NCBI RefSeq assembly: GCF_000801315.1
Contig: NZ_CP010054.1
Location: 248,001 to 312,000, forward strand
Length of the DNA: 64,000 nucleotides
Reading direction: 5' to 3'
DNA from: Hymenobacter sp. DG25B
GTDB lineage: Bacteria > Bacteroidota > Bacteroidia > Cytophagales > Hymenobacteraceae
The notes under the pieces were generated by a model, which was given only the letters and a program-made list of their open reading frames with translations, had not been told where the DNA came from and did no database searches. Shown in pieces: positions 9,128-16,574 of the stretch. The position numbers and the translations under genes were made by a program. The stretch's first letter is position 1, and every line of letters starts with the position of its first letter.

Positions 9128-9757
9128 ATGGACCACAACGCCGCTGCCGTCGCCTTGTTCGATAAGCTGGCCAATCAGTACCAGGCCAAGTACATGCAAC
9201 AGGAGCAGTATCATGCTTCCTTCGACGCTTTTTGCCGCCGCGTGGCTAAGCCCAACCCAGCCATTCTGGAAATTGCCTGCGGCCCCGGCAACATCACCCA
9301 GTACCTGCTCGGCCAACGCCCCGATTTCCGCCTCCTGGGTATAGACCTGGCCCCGAACATGCTGGCGCTGGCCCGGCAGAATAACCCCACGGTGGAATTT
9401 CAACTACTGGACGGCCGGAATATCAGCCAGCTTGGCCGGCAGTATGATGCCATAATGTGCGGCTTTTTCCTGCCCTATCTTTCCAAAGAAGAAGCTGTAA
9501 AGCTCATTCACGATGCGGCCGTGCTGCTGACCGAAGATGGCACGCTGTATATCAGCACCATGGAGGATGACTATAGCAAATCGGGCCTGCAGTATTCCAG
9601 TTCCGGCGAGGCTTTGTACATGTATTTCCATCAGGCCGATTATCTTCTGGAAGCCCTTACCGAAAGTGGGTTCAGGAACATCAAAGTGCAGCGCCTGACG
9701 ACGCCCGGCCAGAACGGTGCCGTCACCACGGATCTGCTGATTCTTGCCGGCAAATGA
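9128..9757 (+). CDS. Class I SAM-dependent methyltransferase
   Basis: The 209-residue protein has the SAM-binding glycine motif EIACGPGNIT near residues 55-64, an acidic residue at the end of strand 2 (LLGIDLAPNM), and an FFLPYLSKEEA post-motif. These mark the Methyltransf_25 type. The frame extends upstream to 9017 but overlaps the preceding gene; the ATG at 9128 gives a normal N-terminus (MDHNAAAVALFDKLA). The substrate is not identifiable. Confidence 0.8.
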   Translation: MDHNAAAVALFDKLANQYQAKYMQQEQYHASFDAFCRRVAKPNPAILEIACGPGNITQYLLGQRPDFRLLGIDLAPNMLALARQNNPTVEFQLLDGRNISQLGRQYDAIMCGFFLPYLSKEEAVKLIHDAAVLLTEDGTLYISTMEDDYSKSGLQYSSSGEALYMYFHQADYLLEALTESGFRNIKVQRLTTPGQNGAVTTDLLILAGK

Positions 9758-9805
9758 GGCGAAGCGCCTATACCCTGCCGCCCCCATTCTCCCCGGCCCA
9801 AGCGT

Positions 9806-9813
9806 TATCTTTG
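9806..9813 (+). promoter_or_regulatory. Bacteroidota -7 box before hemW
   Basis: TATCTTTG matches TAnnTTTG exactly and lies 49 bases upstream of the hemW ATG. This supports the 9862 start over the longer open frame beginning at 9754. No clear -33 TTTG is visible. Confidence 0.5.
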
Positions 9814-9861
9814 TACCCCGCAACGCCCCAGGCACCCTGCCTGGCCGCTGCGGATTGCTTC

Positions 9862-10995
9862 ATGCCCGGACTCTACCTCCATATTCCCTTCTGCAAGCAG
9901 GCCTGCCACTACTGCGACTTCCATTTCAGCACCTCCCTGGCGCTGAAAAGTCGCCTGGTAGAAGCCATTGGCCAGGAACTAGCCCTGCGCCGCGACTACC
10001 TGGGGCCGGATGCCGTGCTGGACACTATCTACTTCGGCGGCGGCACGCCTTCCCTGCTCACGGCCGCTGAGCTGGATTTCATTCTGGAGGAAATTCACCG
10101 CCATTTCCGGGTAGCAGAAGGGGCAGAAATTACCCTGGAAGCCAACCCCGACGACCTCACGGCCCTGAAAGTGCGGGAGCTGGCCGCCTCCCCCATCAAC
10201 CGCCTCAGCATCGGCCTGCAGAGCTTCCACGAGCCCCACCTGCGGCTGATGAACCGCGCCCACTCCGCCGTCGAATCGGAAACGGCTGTGCGGCTGGCGC
10301 AGGACGCCGGCTTCGAGAATATATCAGTGGATCTGATTTACGGCGTGCCCGCCCCCGACCATAGCATCTGGGAGCAGGACATGGCCCGGGCATTTGCCCT
10401 GCAGGTGCCGCACCTTTCCTGCTACGCCCTTACCATTGAGCCCGGCACGGTGTTCGGGCATCAGCTGAAAAAAGGCACGTTTAAGGCCCCGCCCGATGAG
10501 TTTGTGGCCCAGCAGTTTGAGCTGCTGCTCACCCAGATGCGCGCCCACGGCTACCAGCAGTACGAAATCAGCAACTTCTGCCAGCCTGGCCGCGAGTCGC
10601 GCCACAACTCCGCCTACTGGCGCGGGGTGCCGTACCTGGGCCTGGGTCCCAGCGCCCACTCCTTCAACGGCAGCAGCCGGCAGTATACCGTGGCCAACAA
10701 CCCGCAATACGTGGCTGCCGTGCTGGAGCGCCTGCAGGTGCCCGCCACCGTGGAAATACTCTCCCCCACCAACCGCGCCAACGAGTACCTGATGACCAGC
10801 CTGCGCACCGCCCAGGGCTGCGACCTGCGCCACCTGCGCCAGCACCTGGGCGTAGACCTGCTCGGCACCCACGCGGCCTACCTGCAACAGCTCCAGGCCA
10901 CCGGGCAGGCCACCATCCATCGGGAAGTGCTGCAGCTCACGGACCAAGGCAAGCTGCTGGCCGACCAGATTACGCTGGAGCTGTTTCAGGAGTAA
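9862..10995 (+). CDS. hemW: Radical SAM heme chaperone HemW
   Basis: HemW binds heme and a 4Fe-4S cluster and delivers heme to respiratory proteins; it was long misannotated as oxygen-independent coproporphyrinogen III oxidase. The 377-residue product has the radical-SAM cluster motif with Cys11, Cys15 and Cys18 (CKQACHYC) followed by DFHF. It also has FGGGTPS and EANPDDL motifs, GLQSFHEPHL, and the C-terminal HemN-like domain with YEISNFCQPG. The ATG at 9862 puts the cluster at the usual distance from the N-terminus. Confidence 0.93.
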   Translation: MPGLYLHIPFCKQACHYCDFHFSTSLALKSRLVEAIGQELALRRDYLGPDAVLDTIYFGGGTPSLLTAAELDFILEEIHRHFRVAEGAEITLEANPDDLTALKVRELAASPINRLSIGLQSFHEPHLRLMNRAHSAVESETAVRLAQDAGFENISVDLIYGVPAPDHSIWEQDMARAFALQVPHLSCYALTIEPGTVFGHQLKKGTFKAPPDEFVAQQFELLLTQMRAHGYQQYEISNFCQPGRESRHNSAYWRGVPYLGLGPSAHSFNGSSRQYTVANNPQYVAAVLERLQVPATVEILSPTNRANEYLMTSLRTAQGCDLRHLRQHLGVDLLGTHAAYLQQLQATGQATIHREVLQLTDQGKLLADQITLELFQE

Positions 10996-11075
10996 GCCGG
11001 CGGGGCAACGCATTGGCCTTCAATCCCTGGAAAATTGGCCGTACGTCGCGTCCGGTTTTCCCGTACATTGAGGCA

Positions 11076-11495
11076 ATGAACCGCCTGATTGATGCCCTCG
11101 TGGATGATGCCGACTTCTTTGTCGAGCACGTTCAGCTCACCGCCATTGTCTTCGACAACACCAACGACGTGACCCTGTGGGCTACCACGGTGTTCGACGA
11201 CGACCTGCATTTTTTCCACCTGGGCCTGGAGTTTCAGGCGCTTGATGTGATTCTGCGCCTGGCTGGTCCGCGCGCCGAGGCCCTGCAGGAACAGGTAGCC
11301 GATGCCCTGGCCACCGTAACCGACTGGCCCTGCCTGCTGGAGTACAACACCGAAGAGGTTCCGCCTGTGGTGCTGCCCGATGTGGCCCTGAAGCTTTCCT
11401 GCACCTACCCTGCCGACACCGACGAGGACGACGAGGAAGCCATGCCGCACAACATCTTTTACCTCGAAGATATCTACCTGCGCCTCGAGTCATAA
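11076..11495 (+). CDS. Hypothetical acidic protein
   Basis: A 139-residue acidic, soluble protein with no signal peptide or known motif. It has an Asp/Glu run (DTDEDDEEA) near the C-terminus. An upstream TTG at 11013 could extend it by 21 residues, but the ATG at 11076 is more likely. It lies between hemW and a hydrolase gene that begins 10 bases after its stop, so it is probably cotranscribed with the hydrolase. I do not recognise the family. Confidence 0.6.
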   Translation: MNRLIDALVDDADFFVEHVQLTAIVFDNTNDVTLWATTVFDDDLHFFHLGLEFQALDVILRLAGPRAEALQEQVADALATVTDWPCLLEYNTEEVPPVVLPDVALKLSCTYPADTDEDDEEAMPHNIFYLEDIYLRLES

Positions 11496-11505
11496 GCCTG
11501 CCGCT

Positions 11506-12192
11506 ATGATGTACCTGATTCCTGGGCTGGGCGCCGATGAGCGGGTTTTTCGCAACCTGCTGCCGCTGCTACGGGGTCCGGTACAGGTGCTGCCCTGGCT
11601 CACGCCTCTGCAGGACGAGAGTCTGCCGCATTACGTGGCCCGCATAGCCGAATTAGTGGATTCCACGCAGCCTTGTCTGGTGGTGGGCGTGTCGTTTGGC
11701 GGAGTGGTGGCGCTGGAGCTCTGTCGCCTGCGGCCGCTGGCGCAGGCCGTTTTGATATCCAGCATCCCCGATGCCAGCTGCCTGCCCCCGTTGCTGCGTG
11801 CTATCCGGGCCTCTAGGGTATATAAGCTGGTTCCGCCCCAGTTGCTGAAGCTGTTTCCCCGTGCGGGTCAGTGGTATTTTGGAGTCCGGAACGGCGAAGA
11901 ATATCAGCTATTCAAGGAGATTCTCAACGACATGGAGCCCCGCTACACCCGCTGGGCCATCGACCGGCTCCTGCACTGGGACAGCACCGATACCGGCCGC
12001 TGCCTGCAGATTCTGGGCACGAAAGACCGGGTATTCCCACCCGGCCCCGCTCCCGTAGATTATCTTATCCAGGGTGGCGGCCACTTCATGATTCTCAGCC
12101 ACGCCCACGAAATCAGCCATATTTTAAATCGGCTGGCCGAAGCCCAAGCCACCGGCACCAACGCCGAAGCCCCGCTTCCGATAATTCTGTAA
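11506..12192 (+). CDS. Alpha/beta-hydrolase
   Basis: The 228-residue protein has the alpha/beta-hydrolase core. An oxyanion-side HG-type loop appears as PGLGADERVF, the nucleophile elbow is GVSFGG near residue 67, an Asp lies in LGTKDRVFPP, and the His is in GGGHFMI. It lacks a signal peptide, so it acts in the cytoplasm. The substrate is not predictable. It begins 10 bases after the preceding acidic protein gene. Confidence 0.75.
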   Translation: MMYLIPGLGADERVFRNLLPLLRGPVQVLPWLTPLQDESLPHYVARIAELVDSTQPCLVVGVSFGGVVALELCRLRPLAQAVLISSIPDASCLPPLLRAIRASRVYKLVPPQLLKLFPRAGQWYFGVRNGEEYQLFKEILNDMEPRYTRWAIDRLLHWDSTDTGRCLQILGTKDRVFPPGPAPVDYLIQGGGHFMILSHAHEISHILNRLAEAQATGTNAEAPLPIIL

Positions 12193-12232
12193 TTGAGGCT
12201 GTTGAGAGTTAGAATAATCAAGTAACTCGGTC

Positions 12233-12447
12233 GTCATGCTGAGCGCAGTCGAAGCATCTCGCTCCCGTCATTGCTGGGCAAAGAACATCTTTACAAAAAA
12301 AGACTGTCATGTCGAGCGCAGTCGAGACATCTCGCGTGCTGATGTTGCCACAGTAACTGTCCTGCTGAGCGCAGTCGAAGCATCTCTACCACTTCGTTGC
12401 AGTGGTATACCACACTAGCGAGATGTCTCGACTGCGCTCGACATGAC
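12233..12447. repeat. Cluster of four ~30-bp intergenic repeats, two forming a perfect inverted pair
   Basis: Copies related to GTCATGCTGAGCGCAGTCGA occur at 12233-12262, 12306-12335, 12360-12386 and, inverted, 12418-12447. The second and fourth copies are exact reverse complements over 30 bases and would fold into a long hairpin with an 82-base loop. I recall similar motifs as dispersed intergenic repeats in Hymenobacter-type genomes. The cluster fills the gap between the hydrolase and cyclase genes. No gene is seen within it. Confidence 0.8.
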
Positions 12448-12488
12448 GTTCTGTTACTTTGCAGCTTCCTCATTCCGCCACCGCTCCT

Positions 12489-13268
12489 ATGCTCGCCACC
12501 TACCCCTACCAAAACCGCACCTTCACCTTCAACCCCACCGCCCCGCTGGATATTTCCCTGCCGCTGGCTCCCGGCGAAAACCAGGTGAATTGCTTCTGGG
12601 CCGAGCCGGTGCAGTTTGATGTTATTCGGGTGGGCAGCTTTGTGGGCAGCGTGGCCGATGGGGGTAGCACCAACTACAAGCGCGTACACGTAACGCCCCA
12701 CGGCAACGGCACCCACACCGAATGCTACGGCCACATCTCCCCCGATCCGGCAGCCACGCTCAACCGTTGCCTGCGCCGCTTTCTGTTCGTGGCCCGGCTG
12801 GTATCGGTGCAGCCCCGCCCCCAGCCCAACGGCGACGAGGTGGTCATGCTATCTGACGTGCTGCGCGAGCTGAACTCCGGATCTGATGCCGCCATTCGCC
12901 CCGAAGCCCTGATTCTGCGCACGCTCCCCAACCACAAGTCCAAGCGCACCCGCCAGTACTCCGGTACCAACCCCACTTATCTGGAGCCCGCTCTGGCGCA
13001 CTACCTGGCTGAGCACCACATCGAGCACCTGCTGCTTGATCTGCCCAGCGTAGACCGGGAAGAAGATGCCGGCCAGCTGCTGGCCCACCACGCCTTCTGG
13101 CAGTACCCGCACACCACCCGACAGCAGGCCACCATCACGGAGCTCATCTTCGTTCCCGATGAAGTAGAAGACGGCCTCTACCTGCTCAACCTGCAAATCA
13201 CCAGCCTGGAGCTGGATGCCAGCCCCAGCAAACCCGTGCTCTACGCCTTAAGCAGCACCTCGGCATAA
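12489..13268 (+). CDS. Cyclase-family protein (kynurenine formamidase-like)
   Basis: The 259-residue product has the metal-binding motif of the cyclase superfamily in a variant form, HGNGTHTECYGHI near residue 70. The usual HxGTHxDxPxH has Asp where Glu stands here. Other family features include a late HAFWQYP. Relatives hydrolyse N-formylkynurenine or related amides, but the substrate here is undetermined. The ATG at 12489 is preferred to a TTG at 12459 that lies at the edge of the repeat cluster. Confidence 0.75.
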   Translation: MLATYPYQNRTFTFNPTAPLDISLPLAPGENQVNCFWAEPVQFDVIRVGSFVGSVADGGSTNYKRVHVTPHGNGTHTECYGHISPDPAATLNRCLRRFLFVARLVSVQPRPQPNGDEVVMLSDVLRELNSGSDAAIRPEALILRTLPNHKSKRTRQYSGTNPTYLEPALAHYLAEHHIEHLLLDLPSVDREEDAGQLLAHHAFWQYPHTTRQQATITELIFVPDEVEDGLYLLNLQITSLELDASPSKPVLYALSSTSA

Positions 13269-13290
13269 AGACCCTGAACTCCATCATCCT

Positions 13291-13394
13291 CTGTCATTCT
13301 GAGCAAAGCGAAGGACCTTCTCACCGCTGAACGAGTCGTTGTTACGACAAATGTTCACACGTGAGAAGGTCCTTCGCTGGGCTCAGGATGACAG
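13291..13394. repeat. Hairpin repeat element, copy 1
   Basis: Arms at 13291-13324 and 13361-13394 are near-perfect reverse complements beginning CTGTCAT and containing GCGAAGGACCTT. The loop holds TGAACGAGTCGTTGTTACGA. A second copy at 55608-55709 shares both arms and this loop core. The element lies between the cyclase gene and the convergent rpmA. Confidence 0.85.
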
Positions 13395-13455
13395 ATGTTA
13401 AAGGTTAACTGAGTTATTTAAGGGTCAAATAGAAATCCACCTCTCACCGCAACGC

Positions 13456-13487
13456 AAAAAGGGACAGCCCTTGCGGACAGTCCCTTT
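13456..13487 (-). terminator. Intrinsic terminator of the rplU-rpmA operon
   Basis: On the minus strand a stem AAAGGGAC/GTCCCTTT is followed by TT, about 25 bases after the rpmA stop. Confidence 0.8.
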
Positions 13488-13511
13488 CTGAAAGAGCGAA
13501 GCTAAAAAAGC

Positions 13512-13823
13512 TTACTTGTTGTCTTCAGCCGACTCCGTAGCTGAGGTGTGCACCTCAGCAGCGTCTACCTCTGCAGGTACTACCGATACGAACGAACGGT
13601 CTTTGCGGCCCTTGCGGAACTGCACGGTACCATCAATCATAGCGAACAGGGTGTGGTCCTTACCAATACCCACGTTCTGGCCAGGGTGGTGCTTGGTGCC
13701 ACGCTGACGCACGATGATGTTGCCGGAAATGATGGCCTGGCCACCGAAGATTTTCACGCCCAGACGCTTGGAATGCGACTCGCGGCCGTTGTTGGAAGAG
13801 CCTACGCCTTTCTTATGTGCCAT
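13512..13823 (-). CDS. rpmA: 50S ribosomal protein bL27
   Basis: bL27 sits near the peptidyl-transferase centre of the large ribosomal subunit. The protein starts [20 protein letters not shown], the standard mature-type bL27 N-terminus, with [20 protein letters not shown] after it. At 103 residues it is longer than most bL27 because of an acidic C-terminal tail after [11 protein letters not shown]. It is the second gene of an operon with rplU, 110 bases upstream. Confidence 0.97.
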   Translation of the reverse strand: MAHKKGVGSSNNGRESHSKRLGVKIFGGQAIISGNIIVRQRGTKHHPGQNVGIGKDHTLFAMIDGTVQFRKGRKDRSFVSVVPAEVDAAEVHTSATESAEDNK

Positions 13824-13933
13824 GGTATTTTGAACTTTTAGCTACCAGCGGTTGGCTGCTAGCTGATGGTCTGAGGAAAGCCCAGCCGGGAAGAGAAAGC
13901 TACTGGCCAGAGGCCGCTAGCTTACCGCTTTCC

Positions 13934-14239
13934 TTAGCCGATGCTGTTGATCATTACTTTGGTGAACTGCTGACGGTGACCGTTCAGCTTCTTGTATCCC
14001 TTACGGCGCTTCTTCTTGAACACCAGGACTTTATCACCCTTTACGTGCTCCAGAATAGTACCCGTTACGGCTACGTCCAGCAAGGGCGCGCCGATGGTCA
14101 GCGTACCGTTGTCATCGGTCAGCAGGGCTTTGCCCAACTCCACCTTGTCGCCGACGTTGCCGGCCAGTCGGTGAGCGTATACAAATTTATTGGCTTCGAC
14201 CTTGGTCTGCTTGCCAGCTATGTTGACGATTGCGTACAT
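13934..14239 (-). CDS. rplU: 50S ribosomal protein bL21
   Basis: The 101-residue protein starts MYAIVNIAGKQTKVEANKFV and contains VLVFKKKRRKGYKKLNGHRQ, both diagnostic of bL21, which binds 23S rRNA. It is transcribed first in the rplU-rpmA operon from a well-formed promoter about 30 bases upstream. The spacer to rpmA holds a self-complementary sequence but no gene. Confidence 0.97.
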   Translation of the reverse strand: MYAIVNIAGKQTKVEANKFVYAHRLAGNVGDKVELGKALLTDDNGTLTIGAPLLDVAVTGTILEHVKGDKVLVFKKKRRKGYKKLNGHRQQFTKVMINSIG

Positions 14240-14271
14240 CGGCGTCTTCGCGGTTTCTGAAAAATGGAAGG

Positions 14272-14303
14272 CAAAAGTACAAGTACGAATCTACAATTCC
14301 AAA
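14272..14303 (-). promoter_or_regulatory. Bacteroidota-type promoter of rplU-rpmA
   Basis: On the minus strand TTTG (14300-14303) and TACTTTTG (14272-14279) are separated by 20 bases. This matches the -33 TTTG / -7 TAnnTTTG consensus and spacing of the Bacteroidota primary sigma factor. It is the best promoter I found in the window. Confidence 0.8.
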
Positions 14304-14394
14304 CCTAACTCGTTAATCATCATTAGCCCAACCCGTCCCGGCCCCCTCCGCCCTACTTAGGAGGCTCCCGCACAGAGCACGCGAATAACATTTT

Positions 14395-14500
14395 TGTGGA
14401 TAATTATGATTGTCCACACCTCATTTGTGGATAACTTTTGTAAAATCCCTGCTTTTTGGTATTTCTCGGGGTATTTTCCAGCTTTTGCCGTTGTGGACAA
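14395..14500. promoter_or_regulatory. Cluster of four DnaA-box sequences upstream of nrdB
   Basis: Two exact TTATCCACA boxes lie on the minus strand at 14395-14403 and 14426-14434. Two TTGTCCACA variants lie at 14410-14418 (plus) and 14492-14500 (minus). They stand in an AT-rich part of the rplU-nrdB gap, just upstream of the nrdB -7 box. In Escherichia coli, DnaA binds boxes before nrdAB and tunes ribonucleotide reductase expression to replication. A replication origin is the alternative. Confidence 0.65.
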
Positions 14501-14571
14501 CATTCGGGGCATACACAAAAATTAACAGAGAAAAAACGGGTTCGGGGGGCGCGGCTCCCGAAACTGCGGTT

Positions 14572-14579
14572 TATATTTG
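14572..14579 (+). promoter_or_regulatory. Bacteroidota -7 box of nrdB
   Basis: TATATTTG matches TAnnTTTG and gives a leader of about 115 bases before the nrdB ATG. The DnaA-box cluster ends 71 bases upstream. No clear -33 element is visible. Confidence 0.5.
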
Positions 14580-14699
14580 ATGCTCCGGGGTTGGCAACTG
14601 CCCGCCGGATATTCCAAAACATTCCGGTTGCCACGAAGTTGAAAACCACGACTTCCCCGGCTGTTCCGGTCTTAATTCGCTACTCAAACCTTGCCTGCT

Positions 14700-15662
14700 A
14701 TGGAACCTTTGCTCGTCGAAAATCCCAACCGCTTTGTTCTGTTCCCCATTCAGCACGATACGGTGTGGCAGATGTACAAGAAAGCCGAAGCCTCCTTCTG
14801 GACGGCCGAGGAAATCGACCTGAGCCAGGACCAGAAGGACTGGGAAGCCCTCAACGATGGGGAGCGACACTTCATCAGCCACGTGCTGGCCTTCTTCGCT
14901 GCCTCCGATGGCATTGTGAATGAGAACCTGGCCGTGAACTTCATGCAGGAAGTGCAGATGCCCGAGGCGCGCTGCTTCTACGGTTTCCAGATCATGATGG
15001 AAAACATCCATTCGGAAACCTACTCCCTGCTGATTGACACTTACATCAAAGACCCCAAGGAAAAGGACCGCCTCTTCAACGCGCTGGAAACCGTTCCCTG
15101 CGTGAAGAAGAAAGGCGAGTGGGCCCTGAAGTGGATTAACTCCGAAGACTTTGCCGAGCGCATCATTGCCTTCGCAGCCGTAGAAGGCATTTTCTTCTCG
15201 GGCTCGTTCTGCTCCATTTTCTGGCTGAAGAAGCGCGGCCTCATGCCGGGCCTCACCTTCAGCAACGAGCTCATCAGCCGCGACGAGGGCCTGCACTGCG
15301 ACTTTGCCTGCCTGCTCTACGAGAAGTACCTGGTAAACAAGCTGCCCGAGGCCCGCGTGCACGCCATCATCCGCGACGCCGTAACCATTGAGCAGGAGTT
15401 TGTAACCGATGCCCTGCCCGTGAACCTGATTGGCATGAATGCCAAGGCCATGTCGCAGTACATCGAGTTTGTGGCCGACCGCCTGCTGCAAAGCCTGGGC
15501 TACAGCAAAATCTACAACGCCACCAACCCCTTCGACTTCATGGAAATGATTTCCCTGCAGGGCAAAACCAACTTCTTCGAGAAGCGCGTAGCCGAGTACC
15601 AGAAAGCCGGCGTCATGAGTGAGCGTACCGAAAACGCCTTTTCGCTGGACGAGGATTTTTAA
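14700..15662 (+). CDS. nrdB: Class Ia ribonucleotide reductase, beta subunit
   Basis: NrdB holds the diiron centre and tyrosyl radical that starts reduction of ribonucleotides by NrdA. In this 320-residue protein, Asp70, Glu101, His104 and Tyr108 (ENIHSETY) keep the spacing of E. coli D84, E115, H118 and Y122. The remaining ligands are the Glu in AVEGIFF and the Glu/His in DEGLHCDF. The radical Tyr is present, which points to class Ia-type chemistry. A TTG nine bases upstream is less likely than the ATG. nrdB has its own terminator, and nrdA lies 912 bases away beyond an inserted element. Confidence 0.95.
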   Translation: MEPLLVENPNRFVLFPIQHDTVWQMYKKAEASFWTAEEIDLSQDQKDWEALNDGERHFISHVLAFFAASDGIVNENLAVNFMQEVQMPEARCFYGFQIMMENIHSETYSLLIDTYIKDPKEKDRLFNALETVPCVKKKGEWALKWINSEDFAERIIAFAAVEGIFFSGSFCSIFWLKKRGLMPGLTFSNELISRDEGLHCDFACLLYEKYLVNKLPEARVHAIIRDAVTIEQEFVTDALPVNLIGMNAKAMSQYIEFVADRLLQSLGYSKIYNATNPFDFMEMISLQGKTNFFEKRVAEYQKAGVMSERTENAFSLDEDF

Positions 15663-15683
15663 GCCATCCAATTCAACAAGCAA

Positions 15684-15719
15684 AAAAAGCCCCGCGACAA
15701 TTCTGCCGCGGGGCTTTTT
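15684..15719 (+). terminator. Intrinsic terminator of nrdB
   Basis: The stem AAAAAGCCCCGCG/CGCGGGGCTTTTT with a ten-base loop ends in a T-tract, 22 bases after the stop. It makes nrdB transcription independent of nrdA. Confidence 0.9.
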
Positions 15720-15734
15720 CATTCTACAGCTAGA

Positions 15735-16277
15735 GCTAAGAAAACTAAAAACTAGTTCCCCTCCTCAGCTGAGGAGGGGTTAGGGGTGGTTGATAATCGT
15801 TGAACAACATCATCAGTACCATAAGCCGCTGCAATTCCTGCCAGCACACCATCCAGTTGCGCCAGCACCAGCTGATTCTCAAACCGCAACACCCGCAGCC
15901 CTAGCCCCGTCAGGTAAGCTGTTCTTTCCACATCGTGTGCTTCGCCGCTTGCCGTGTAATGCCCGGCACCATCCAGTTCCACAATCAGCTTTTCAGAGGC
16001 GCAGTAGAAGTCAACGATATAGGGTCCGATGCTGTGCTGTCGGCGGAATTTCCGGCCGCCTAGCTGGCTGCGCTGAAGTGCCCGCCACAAGGTGGCCTCG
16101 GCAGGGGTAAGGTTGTTCCGCAATTCCCGCCGGGTGCTTTTCTGATGCGGGTGATTATGAACGTGGCGAGTATCCGACATGGCAGACAGAGTTAGATGTC
16201 CAAAATAAACAACGATTGGTCAACCACCCCTAGCCCCTCCTCATCTGAGGAGGGGAACTAGCTTTTAGTTTTCTAGC
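15735..16277. mobile_element. Putative DUF559-endonuclease element with long terminal inverted repeats
   Basis: Arms of about 58 bases at 15735-15793 and 16220-16277 are near-identical reverse complements. Each holds an internal palindrome (CCCCTCCTCAGCTGAGGAGG, one arm with a single change) plus an outer AAAACTAAAA tract. They enclose one minus-strand DUF559 gene. The same arms, without a gene, form a 150-bp element at 61612-61765. No clear target-site duplication is visible. Calling it mobile is inference from the paired arms and the second copy. Confidence 0.6.
15752..16180 (-). CDS. DUF559-domain endonuclease-like protein
   Basis: The 142-residue protein belongs to the DUF559 group, related in fold to Vsr-type very-short-patch-repair endonucleases. 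It shows LTPAEATLWRALQRSQLGG, then FRRQHSIGPYIVDFYCASEK and LIVELDGAGH, with the Asp and Glu expected of a restriction-endonuclease-like site. Its last dozen codons (TTPNPSSAEEGN) are read from the palindromic inverted-repeat arm. Gene and repeat are therefore physically merged. Function is unproven; nicking or cleavage tied to spread of the repeat is a hypothesis. Confidence 0.85.
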   Translation of the reverse strand: MSDTRHVHNHPHQKSTRRELRNNLTPAEATLWRALQRSQLGGRKFRRQHSIGPYIVDFYCASEKLIVELDGAGHYTASGEAHDVERTAYLTGLGLRVLRFENQLVLAQLDGVLAGIAAAYGTDDVVQRLSTTPNPSSAEEGN

Positions 16278-16574
16278 ATTTGCCCCTCCCGCCCTACCCT
16301 GTTGTACCAAATTCCCCACTCCCGCGCAACCTGAATTTCTCCTCTCCTTCCCCGGCAACATAGCCCCACGCCGATATTAAAAACCTGCTGAATTGCACTG
16401 ATTTAAGGCAATGTGGAAAACTTCTGAAAAGAACGTTTGTCCTGCCCGTGGAAGACCAATAACTTCCGGAATCAATCTGCTCCGTGAGCGGCGGATTGCG
16501 CCTCTTGTTAGAACCTTCGGCTGGCTCTGCGCAGAGCAGCCCCATCCTATCCAACCTCATAACCTGCTACGTCT
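16278..16574. promoter_or_regulatory. nrdA upstream region with one DnaA-box-like site
   Basis: This 297-base stretch has no credible gene. It contains TTTTCCACA on the minus strand at 16412-16420, which fits the relaxed DnaA consensus TTWTNCACA and echoes the cluster before nrdB. No exact TAnnTTTG box was found, so the promoter position is unknown. Confidence 0.4.

Noticed and set aside
12233..12447. CRISPR array
   Set aside because: Repeats vary in sequence, spacing and orientation, and no cas gene is nearby.
14395..14500. Chromosomal replication origin at the DnaA boxes
   Set aside because: Four boxes alone do not make an origin; there is no dnaA, dnaN or gidA nearby and no clear AT-rich unwinding tract, while the nrdB promoter gives a simpler reading. 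GC-skew would be decisive.
14571..15722. 383-codon open frame antisense to nrdB
   Set aside because: Shadow of nrdB; it also runs through the nrdB promoter and terminator.
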